Made by a program: the position numbers and the translations under genes
Part shown: piece by piece, positions 44,801 to 56,800 of the stretch
How the letters are laid out: each line of letters opens with the position of its first letter
Position numbering within the stretch: the stretch's first letter is position 1
Notes under the pieces: generated by a model
What the model was told of the DNA's origin: nothing
The model's database searches: none
What the model saw: the letters and a program-made list of their open reading frames with translations, nothing else
Assembly: GCA_905116865.2 (NCBI GenBank)
Contig: CAJHNH020002458.1
Location: forward strand, 32,501-96,500
Direction: 5' to 3'
Source of the DNA: Candidula unifasciata
Lineage: Eukaryota > Mollusca > Gastropoda > Stylommatophora > Geomitridae
DNA length: 64,000 nt

Positions 44801-47800
44801 TGGACCTCAGCATTTAGCTGTAGGTGTATATTAGTACTGCTAGAATTAGCAATGAATGTGTAAACAAGAATTCATTTACCAATTTATTGCTGAACATATA
44901 TTTTCAGTGATAAAGTGTGTATAGTAAAACAAAACAACATGCAGTGAAATAACCAAAGCATACTTAAAAACCTCTTGGGTGACTTTTTTCCTATGATTTC
45001 AACAAACAGATTTGTTTTGAGGATATTGCATGGCCTCTGCGCAAGGATGACAAACAAATTCATGAAGCGCTCCATGTTTTTACAGAGGATGTGTGCTGTG
45101 GCGATGTCTCGAGTGCAGTGAAATCAATTCTGGCTTTATTTGTTCATGTTTAATTTTGTGAATAGTCATAATGAGGAACAAATGACTGGACATCTTATTT
45201 ATTTTCCTAATGTTAGGTCATAGCTCATATTTCTTATTTTTTTTTTTTTAAAGAGGTAAACCAAAAGTAACAGCTTAATAGGTTTTACTTCAGTGTATAA
45301 AGAAAAGATGTTGACTGCTTACAGGCTAGACTTGTCCTCGAAGTGCGAAGACCCTCAGAGCAAGAATGGCGAGCTGACAATTTCTCTGGCAGACTTCACA
45401 GATGGCACTGATCGCAAGATCACCAGGAATCAGAAGCGTAAACATGATGAAATTAATCATGTTCAAAAGACTTTTGCAGAGATGGATCCTACCACTGCAG
45501 CTTTGGAGAAGGAGCATGAAGCTATTACAAAGGTGGAGAACAATTAGAAATTATTGTTCAATAGAATGTGTCTTCTGTTGCTTTTTAATTTTATTTTAAT
45601 GGGAATTTAAGAAAGTAGTAATGGGTTGATAAAGGTAGAGTGGCTTGCGTCTCTGCTTTCCTAAGCATTGGTCTCCCCCGTGTGGGTTCCGGGGCCCCAT
45701 TGTGGGGAAAACAAGAATAGACCCACTGCCTCCCCAAAAGCATGTCCGTAAGAGTCGACTAATTGGGGAGCTTCCTTTGAAGTCAGAGTGCATCTGCCGG
45801 AGAGGCTAGGAACCAACAGTCTGTATTCAAGAGAATGAGATCTGTAAAACTGATGCACACACAACACTCAGGTTCTGGAGCAGGACTGCAGTTCAATAGT
45901 GGACGAGCAACCAGAACTTTCTGGTGTACAGCTGGTGAACGCGAAGAAGAAGAAGAAGCATTGGTCTGCACTCAGTCCTCAGTGGGGACATACATTTTTT
46001 TTTTTTTTAACTGGGTAAACGGTTAAAGCACTGGGCTTTGATATAGGAAATCCAAGTTCAAATCATCGGTAAGAAATGTAGAAAAAGACATAGAGGAAAA
46101 AGCGAGATTTAGCTTGGCATCAGATGGTTGAAGGCCTTTGCTCTAGTGGGGGATTAAAAGACTGGGCTAGAGTATAAATTTTCTATTTTGTTTTAAAATT
46201 ACGTACAATCCAGTAATAATTTTCTGATCAAAGTATTTTTCTTTAAGCTTTCTCAGTACCAGAGAGATATGTTAAGTGAAGAAACAAACTGATGAATTAA
46301 TTACATTCAAGTGGCAATGTACACAGAGTTGGTGACCATTTAGGGGCAGATTTTTCATTATGTTCTTACCAATTAAAAAAAAGGGCACATTATGCTATGC
46401 TGTAAATCAAGGTAGAGTTATTCACACACCAGACATTTCTTGGGACTAAAAGAGTTAAAAGCAAGTTATGCTCTGCACCTCTCACCCCCTTCCCCCATTC
46501 AGGGTAGACAAAATCAGGAAGAGTAATTACCTATTTACTTGATGCCTGATTTTCAAACAAATTTTTTTTCTAAACTTGATTTATGGTATTTGCAACAACA
46601 ACAAAAGTATATGATTGCTGCTAAATTGTTTTTTTAATCTTATCTACCCCATCCCTGAAATATTATGGCTTATATGCTGTCAATATATGCTCATAACAGG
46701 TGAAATACATAGACAAAATTCAGTTTGGCAAGTACGAGATTGATGCTTGGTACTTCTCCCCGTATCCGGAAGAGTATGGCAAACAGCCTAAGCTTTGGGT
46801 TTGTGAGTTTTGTCTGAAATATATGAAACTGGAAAAATCTTTCCGCTATCACCAGTCACAGTGCACCTGGAGACACCCGCCTGGCAAAGAGATTTATCGG
46901 AAGGTATTCAATCTACTTTTATGCATTTTTCATTTGTATCTGCTGCCCACCCATTATGTGAATAAATTTTTTTTTAAGTATGTAACCTCTGTAGTAGAGG
47001 TTTATCATTGCTGCCCTTATATTAATTTTCTAATAGTAAGTGTTCCTTTTATCTTCTTCTTTTCCACCTTGTGCCTCATCGATCTGTCGGAGGGAAGATG
47101 TCACATTCTTTGATGAGCACTATAAAAACTGATGTTCATTTCTGTAAGGCTGTTCTTGATGCCATGACGCCATATTTTCCGAAAGTGTTCCATTCGCTCT
47201 ATACCCGTTGTAACATTTTAGTGTGGCTCGCTGTGGCAGATAGTACCAGGGCATTCTTGTTAGATGTCCAAACCACTCAATTTTTATGACCTGTAAGACT
47301 GGCTTTATTCCTAGCATTCGTCCTTGTATCAGCTTGTTTAATTAAGCATAGTGTGTCTTTTGTGTGAACTGTTTTAAAGTGGGTACCCCAAGATTTTCTG
47401 TTTTCTTGTGGTTCTCCTTTACCCTGTCGCATAAGCATGAATGGTCATTATTCACCATCTCAGGCGCTCATGAGGGTCACAGCTAAAGTATGTATTTTGC
47501 TCCCACCTATGTTGTGTTGTTATACCACCCAGGCATTTGTTGCTTTTTCTTCCTTTTGCTCTTTCTCCGTCAAATCTGCAGGATGCCACTAAGGTTTTAA
47601 GCTTTTTTTTTCTGTAAACATGCCCATTTGCCCACATCCAATTTAGTTTTGCAGTTTTTAATTTATTTTCTGGATGACTGCCTCAATTGTTTGTTTTTTT
47701 ATGTCTGTTCATTAGTAAATTACTGTGAAAGTAAAGATCTCAACCATTGCCGGTCCCAAGCCTAGAGGAAGGTTAGACTTGGGGGCCGGTCCCCCACCTT

Positions 47801-50800
47801 GTAAAAGTTCTTTCGCTATAGAAACTTGCAGGGCAGGAAAGGATACAGAATGCCCAAAAGAAACCCTCATGAGAGGGGCTAGATGTGCTGAACTTTATTC
47901 CATCCATGATATTGATTACATAAGATAGAACAGAATAGAGTAATAGACTGTTAGCCCTATGTGACATATAATGGCACAAAAAGACAGTAATGATGAATAA
48001 TGCAAAAGTAGAGGTCTTGCTCTAGGCTCTGAGGCAAAGTTCTGGTTGTTCATTCACTTCTGGTGTGTAGTCCTGTTCCAGAACTTGAGTTTTGCATGCA
48101 TATCCGTTTGACATATCTGGCTTGTTTGTAGGCAGACTGTTAGTTCCTTGCCTCTCAGGCAGATGGACTCTGACTTTGATGGAATCCCCTAATTAGTTGA
48201 CTTTTAATGGCATCCTTGTTAGTCATTACTGCCTAAAAAACCATAACAGTCAAAAATGCTGGGTTTTTTCTGCTAAGTTCTGTGAAGGATACGCAACTAA
48301 CTTTTTGTTGGGCATAGAGATTCAGTGGGTCTCATTTTTATTTGTTTGGTTATAAAGTGGCTGCCGAACCTATACAGGGAATATTATGCTATGTTGACCT
48401 GAGAGCCTAATTCAGTGATTTGATAATCCCCTGTCTGCAACAGACAAATAGTGTCTACATTATTGTAACTCTCCCATTTATTAGTCATTGTTTAGCCTCG
48501 ATCAGCATGCAGTATGTGCTTTTCTATCATCTCTGTGTATCAGCGTGAGATGTATTGTTTATGTTTGTAAGTCTGGTTGTAAGGAACCCTTTTCCTGCCA
48601 GTGGCATGTCAGGTATATAAGGCTAGACTCTCCTTTTTTTTGTAGACAGTGTGTCACCGGGGCCCTCGCGGGAAGCAAAGAATAATGACACTGCCCCCTA
48701 CCAGGCATGTCATAAGAGGCGACTAAAGGTAGGGCTGGGCTTGAGGTTGGCTACCTCATCCTGTAAAAACAGTAGCTACAAAAACCAACCAACCATGGAT
48801 AAGTCAAAAAGAGAAGCAAGTAAAACCCAGCCAACCAAGATGAGAAGAGGCTCTTCAAGTAGAAGAAGTATGACACGGTGTGAAGAAAGCTGTAAGGAGT
48901 CCGAATCGTTGACATACCTCCTCTCAGCTAGGAAAACCGCCAGAATTGGCACCTGGAATAAGAGAGCTGGAGAATGAAGTTAAAAAGATGGGGAGAGCTC
49001 CATGCAATGGCGAGGGATAGAACGACATGGCGTGAGTTTGTCGAGGGCCTATGCTTCATTTGGGGGATAGAAAGGCAGAAGAAAAAGTTGGCACTTGATG
49101 GCCGATGTGGTCTTTGCGGCACCGGCCACCTGAACTTCCAAGGACTTTACCTGCTCCCATTTTTTGGCTGGGCTTGTTGTTTATGTTTGGTCTCATTATA
49201 CTAAAGAAATTTGGCTAGATATTTCCATCTGCTGCACAGTGCGTGTGTCTGAATGTAATGTCCTCATGCATGTTTTATTGTGTTATTTTCCACCATTGGC
49301 CATCTACTGAAAATCCTCTGCTTGTTTTTATCTACTTTCACCCTGTTGTTGTTTTTTAAAGTTTTTTTCACCTTTGGCTGGTTGCTGCATGTTACTATCT
49401 TTTATAACCTGTTTATTTACCAACAGATCAGTTATGGCAGCTGTAGAATTAGCACTTAGCTAGAACATAACATTAGTATATTTTCTTCCTGTTATTATTT
49501 TAGATTCTTTCCATTGCGTCTTCAAAACTTATTACTGTTATTTGTAGTTATGCATTAAAACTACTACTTTTCTTATCATCATCATATGTTCTCTTTATGC
49601 CTAATGGCACATAAGGCTTCAAAAAGGACTTTTCATGCTTTCCTGTCGTGTGCAATCTTCAGTGCAGTTTTCCATGTCAAGAGATGCAGCACTCAGTTCA
49701 CTTTCCATCGTTCATCTCCATATTGTTTTTGGGTGCTCCTTATTTCTCTTTCCCTCTGGTGTACAAGTGAGAGCTGTTTTAGCAGGTATATCAGAATTTA
49801 TTCTCATAACGTGACCTAGCCATTTCCATCTTCTCTTGGTTATTATACTGTCCTGAGTTTCTTGATTTGTGACTTGAAGTAGTTTAGTGTTTGGGATGGT
49901 ATCTAGTCAGGAAATTTTGATAATTCTACATAGAAATATGTGGTGGAAGGGGGATAGCTTGTGCACATCCATTTTGGTCATTCTCCAACATTCTGCTCCA
50001 TGAAGAAGAACTGGCAGAATGATGCTCTTGTAGAGTCAGAGTTTCGTTCCTCTGCAGTAACTGTTGGATTTCCAGATTTGCCGCATCCTTCCAAAAGTGG
50101 CTCTATCTTTGTTCAAGTGTGATTGCATGTCTTCCTCTGTCCCTCCTAATAGGGACACCACACTGCCAAGATATGTAAACTGTTCTACATTTTCAAGCGT
50201 TTGCTTATTATTGGTCACTGGTTGTTCGTTTGGACTATTTGTCATGATCTTATTTTTCTGCATATTTATTCTCAGTCCTACCATTTCTGCTGTGTAGTCT
50301 GCTACTTTTCTTTTGTATATGTTTATGTGAGAGAAGTGCTATATCATCTGCAAAATCAAGGTCCTCAAGCATGGTGAATGGAGTCGATTGCATGCCTCTA
50401 GATGTCTTGTCTACAGTGTTTGTTATTATTCAGTCAATTACAAGGTTAAAAAGATCTGATGACATAACACATTCCTGGCTTACACCTGTCTTTACTTGGA
50501 AAGATGTGTTGTTATTTTTTATACTGCAAGAAAATTTTTTATAGAATAGAGCAGTTATGTGTACTATCTTTTCTGGGATTCCATAATATCGTAATATTTT
50601 CCAGAGACTGTCTCTGTGGATGCTGTCAAAAGGTTTCTCAAAGTCCACAAAATTAAAATAAATATATATATGTACACTTCTTTGCCATTCATTGCATTGT
50701 TCTTTGACGTTGTGTAGATTATTGTCATTATGACATCATATAAATTGCAATTCCTGTGATAATTTAAAGTGATAATAATTGTACAGTCAGCATTAACTAG

Positions 50801-53800
50801 TAAGAAGTTATCATTCTTCTTCTTCTTTTTCTTTTCTTCCACCTTGTACCTCAGGGTTTACTTAAAACTTTGCACTTGTTGTTGAGTATATAAGTATGTG
50901 ATGAACAATCTGCTCATAGTGTGTCAAGAACATCATATATTTATTTGTTAATCCATACATTTATTTAATTCTATCCAAGATAATTCTTTCTCTCGTGCAA
51001 TTAATCTTTTTTTTTCTTTAAGAAAAAAAACTTCCTTTTTTTAAAGTTTAAAATACCTTGTGTCTAGTACAGAAAAGTCTTAAATAATAACTGTTTTTTT
51101 TTAAATGTTTTGTATTGACTGGCTCTAGTAGAATTAAATGAATCTTCTTCTTCTTCTTCTTCACTTCCTCTTTTACCGCTGTGGGTGTCGAGGGAGATAT
51201 AAGGTTCTGTTTCTAGCTCTTCTGGCTGCCTCGACCATAGGCACATCGTGCTGTTGTAGAGTTTCTCTGATGTTATCCTTCCATCTTGTTCTTGGTCTAC
51301 CCCGTGCTCTACGTCCTTCTTCTCTTTCCATGTATGCTTTGTATGGTATGGTGTCACCAGGCCTTCTCTCTAAGTGGGCAAACCATTTCACTTGCTGTCT
51401 TTGTATGTAATCCAGAATTGGTTCTGTGCCGACTTGTTCTCTTATGATCTCATTCCTGATCTTATCTCTTATGGTCACTCCTACAGCCCTTCTCAGACAT
51501 CTCATTTCCGTGGTTACTAATTTTCTTTTATGGTTTGTTGTGAGTGACCATGTCTGGCACTGGTGGCACAGAGTTGGAATAAATATGCTTTGAATAAGAT
51601 GTCTCTTTGTGCTGATTGGGATTGTCTTATGCTGTAAGAGGGGGGCTAGCTGTCCCAATAATTGGTTTGCTTTACTGCATCTAATGTCAATTTCTTTATC
51701 CAATTTCCCATCTTCGGTAAATGTAGTTCCCAGATATTTAAACTCAGATGCCTGTTTAATGCCTTTGTATTCTATTGCTATGTTTAGATCTGTCTTCTTT
51801 TTTCCTATTGACATTACTTCTGTCTTTTCAGTGTTGATTCTCATATTATTTGTTTTACATTCTTCATTCATGGATGTTAGATGTTGTTGCAATTTCATGG
51901 CTGTATCTGCTATCAAGGCCTGGTCATCTGCAAAGAGTAATTCGTTGATCTTACTAAGATCTTCATTCATGGGCTTGGCATTCTTGCATATACTGTCGAT
52001 GTAGGTGAAAAACAGCAGTGGTGACAAGACACACCCCTGTCTTACTCCAGATGTCACTGTGAAAGGATGAGATGTTCCCTGATTTATTCTAACTACACTT
52101 CTTAAATGAATAATTAAGATAATTTTAACTTTCTGGCAGATAATATTCAGTAAAAAAAATATTTTCATTATTTGTTATCTTTCTACCACAATGTGTTAAG
52201 GAAGGCTTTGTGCTCTTTTATATTTATCATAACTATGGAAATGTCTTGATATCATTATCATGAGTGCCAAGCTTGCTGTCCTTAAACTCCCTCCCATAAT
52301 ACCAAATGTTCCACTTAAACCTTACAACGACTGCCCCGCTTGGCTTAGGGATAGCCTACCAACAGTCAGAACCACTGTAACAGGGGTCTCCCCCAAATCA
52401 TCAATGAGCAGCACTGATATGAAATCAACTACAGAAGGAGAGGTCAGTAGACTTTACCCACACCAGAGTTGGATTCGAGTGTATACAGATGGTTCAGCCA
52501 AGAGAGCAGTAAGAGACGGAGGAGGAGGAATATACATAGAATGCCCAAATGGTTTAAAAATCAACCAGGCTGTACCAACAGGTTCATATTCCTCCAATTA
52601 CAGAGCAGAGGCAGAAGCACTTCTAGCGGCATGTTCTTTCCAGAATGGACAACAGCACAGCAAATATAGCAGAGTGGTCTTTCTGACTGATGCTATGTCA
52701 GTTCTACAAGCAATTGTTAACCCAAAAGACACTCAGTTTGTAGACTTGACGCAACAGCTGATTTACTTAGGCTCTTCAGTAGAACAATCTGTACTGCAGT
52801 GGATTCCAGGTCACTGTGGCTTGGAAGGCAATGAAATAGCGGACAGATTGGCCAGAAGCGGCAGTGACATGGTACAACCAAACAGCGACTTAACCCACCA
52901 AGAGATGAAAACACTAATACAATCTAGTATCCAAGAAAAGTGGCTGGATACCCACATCAGATTTTCTCCCCAAGACTCACTTCATCGCCTCTCTAGAGAG
53001 GGGCAGTCTATTATATTCAGACTAAGGACAGGGCACAACAGATTTCGTCAACATATGTTCAAATTTTTCGGTGTAGGAAATACGGAGACGTGTCCCTGCA
53101 GCGTGGCACCCGAAAATGCTGAGCATGTGCTCCAACACTGTCAACTGTATGCTGACAACAGAGACGCAATCTGGCCTGTTCCAACCACAATGAAGACAAA
53201 ACTGTATGGTACACAAGAGGATATGGATTGCACGATAGCTTTCATAAAGGCTACCGGCCTCCTGATATAAGTTTTCTGACAGAAGGATCGAAGAAGAAGA
53301 GAAGATTATCATGAGTCATGTCGGTAAGGGTAGGCTGTCGTGTTTCGCCATCTCACACGGTCACCAAAATTATAGATTAGTTCAATGTTTTTTGTGTGTG
53401 TCTGATTCCATCCATCTGGCTGGACCATCCAGACATTTATCTCTTTGCCTCCCTCTTGCTCTCTTTCCATCAATATTGCCTGTTGTTACCTAGTTTTCGA
53501 GTCATTCCTTCTCATAATGCCCCCCCCCCCCCCTTTCCCAAAAAATATTGATTGCCCATGTCTAATTGTTCTAAAAGTTTACGACTTTCATCTGTCTCGA
53601 TGAGGACTAATTTGTTTTTTTTATATTTTTTCATGATACTCTTGGCATTCTTCTCAGAAACAACATCTCTGCCTCGAGTCATTTGTTTTAAACTTGTTTA
53701 TTGTCCTTGTTTCATGTGCATTTAAAAAAACACAGGCTCTGCATAACACTGTAACACTCTTTTTCTCAGTATAAGTGACATCTTCCTATTAGTGAGAATC

Positions 53801-56800
53801 CATGGCATCTTGCTAGAGTCATTTTTGCATTGGTGATTTTTGTTCTTATTTCTGCAAGGCATTTTGCATCAGATATGCACAAGTGATTTTATTTAAGTTA
53901 ATTAAGGAAAGTATTGCAGCATTTTGTTTAATTTTGTAATAGCTGTTGAGTGGCACAATTTAAAATATATAAGTTCTCTGTTTATTTTCTGTTATTTGGT
54001 AATTTTAGGCTGCCTTGGTAATATTTTAATCTTGCCATAGTTTCTCCAGTTACTTAAGGAATTAGCGGTCATTTCACGTCACCTTTTGTTGCTTTGCTGC
54101 TTTGTAAAACTTTTGTTGGCAGTGTTAATCGAGTATCTGTTGTTGTTTAAGGAACTGGGCATTGAAAACTGGATTGAGCGCTTTGAGGATAAGAAAAAGA
54201 TGAAGCAGAGTGTGTGTGAGCCTATTCTCTTGCAGACTGAAAAGGCTGAGAAAGAAGTATAAAAGAATTTATTATGTCTTATCTTTATATGTATTTCGTA
54301 TGACATAACTTGTGTAGAAATTTGAAAAGACATAATGAAATCATCTGCCACAGAAGTCCATTTCTGGAATTTATGTTTTGATATTGTCCACATGTTTATT
54401 GCAGCAGTAATAATCAACAGCCTGTAGAGATATTTCAGTTCATAGCGAAAGCTGTCATACAAGGATGTGTACCATTCTTTCATTTGTTCTCATTATGCAT
54501 TCAGTGTATAATGAGGTCTATAGAACACATACTGTAATTATTGTTAGTAGTCATAATATAAATTTAAGTTATGTTGATTATATAATCTGGATAACAGTGA
54601 GTCAGAAGACAGCACAGAAAGTTATAGATACAGTGGTTGTTGGGGGTGGGAGTTCTCCAGTAAAATAATAAGAAGCTAATGTCTAACAGAAAAAAGCCAA
54701 GCCTAAATGTGCAGTTAAAAGTCAGTGATATTATTTTGAGTCAAATACAGAAATACAAGTTTGTAGACACGTGGATGTGGGGCCTGGGCAATGACTACAC
54801 AATCTGAACAGCGCATAAATGCCTTTGATTACAAATGTTATAGATAGGTTCTAAGAATATCATGGGTAAAGAAAAGAACAAATGCATCCATACTTCAAGA
54901 ACTGAATATTAAAATGTTGCTATTAAAGACGATGAAACACAGAAAATTGAAATATTTTGGTCGCTTGAAGCGTCACAAAAAAATGGAGGCCTATCTGCCT
55001 GGGAAGAGAGGAATAGGAAAGAGAAGATTGGTGCAGGATGTGGCGAATGATCTCGAGATATGTGTATAGGACGCTGGACATCTTGCTTGTGATTGAGAAG
55101 TTTTCTTGAAGGTTATTTTGGGAGCAACGTTCTGCAAAGGTCAGGCTATTGACTGCCTGTAGCACATGGATAACATCAGTTGAAAGATATAATACAGAGA
55201 TTTTTAAAAAAACGGCACAGAACCATCAGAAACTGTATTTTGTGAAATGTTCTTATGCTATAAATCCCTAACATTGGTTGTTAGAAGAATCCTTACATGT
55301 AATAACGAACCTCATACAGCCAAAATAACCTAAACCTGAATGTTTTGAAATAGGCTAAAAAAAATGGACAGCTAAACTTGTGGACATAGTAGTATTTTGG
55401 CTACACTGTGAGAAGATTACTGGAGCATGGTGGAAGGAGATAAGGGAAGAGAACTTGATTAGACTCTTGAAAGTCTTTTGTCCTGGCATGGGAGGGTGTC
55501 AACACATAACAAATGCTCTTGGAAATTGCAAAATGCGGAGAACTCTGATCTCACTTGATGACTGTTTTTTTTAACCATCTAGGCCAAAATACAGTGTAGC
55601 AGAGAAGTTAGCTAGTAAGGATATCCCCATTTCATATGCTCGAAGCTTTATAGATAAAAGCAGCATTGACTGCAATGATATGGCTTTATAGTGTGATATT
55701 TTCTTTACTTCTTTCTTGTGCATTTTGTGAGCTGATATATCTAGCATGTTCATGTGTGAGCTTTACCATATTATTTCATCTTATTTTTCTGCATTTTTGT
55801 TTTCGTTGCTTTTGATGTGTCATTTTTTTTTAGGTGTTTGCTTATGTCAAAGAACATGCTTTAAATGTATAAATGTTTTGATAATTGAAATCCATCATAA
55901 TTTTGTAGAGTACTGCGTCCCCATGTCGGATGCAGTTTGTTGTTGTTTTAAAGCCCCACTCAGGTTGTTGCCGGGGGCCCTTTTATAACCCAACCTATGG
56001 ATTGAACGGGGTATCTGGGACCTGTCCCGGGTGATCCTCATCTGAATAGTGGCACTTTTGTGTAACCAGGTATTTATTGCTCACTGTGATGTCCTGGTGG
56101 GGTTAAAAGTCAGTCAGTCAATCCAGTAGAAAGGTTTGTGCTTACAGTGTTTGACATTGATGTGATATCATGAAACCTCAAGCTTATATTTGGATATTCT
56201 TTTCTTCTTCAGGGAACAATTTCAGTGTTTGAAGTTGATGGCAAGGACTGGAAGATCTACTGTCAAAACTTATGCTTGCTGGCAAAGTTATTTCTGGACC
56301 ATAAGACCCTCTATTTTGATGTGGAACCCTTCATGTTTTATATTTTGGTTGAAGTTGATCGCTACGGCTGCCATCTTGTTGGCTACTTCTCCAAAGAAAA
56401 AGAATCTCCGGATGGAAATAACTTGGCCTGCATCCTGACACTACCTCCACACCAGCGTAAAGGCTACGGCAAGTTTCTTATTGCGCTCAGTTATGAACTG
56501 TCAATCATAGAAGGAGTTGTGGGTTCCCCTGAAAAGCCTTTATCTGATTTGGGCAAGTTGAGCTATCGCAGTTACTGGACCTCCGTTCTCCTAGATTGCA
56601 TCTACAGGATGGGGGTGAAGGTCAGCATGAGGGAGCTGGAAAAGATGACATCCATTTCTTACATGGATGTTGTCAGCACACTTCAGTCACTAAACCTCAT
56701 CAAGTATTGGAAAGGCAACCATATTTTGTGTGTGACTCCAAAGTTGATTGAGGAGCTGTACCAGAAGGTCTGCAAGAAGCCACCTCTGCTTGTGGACCCG

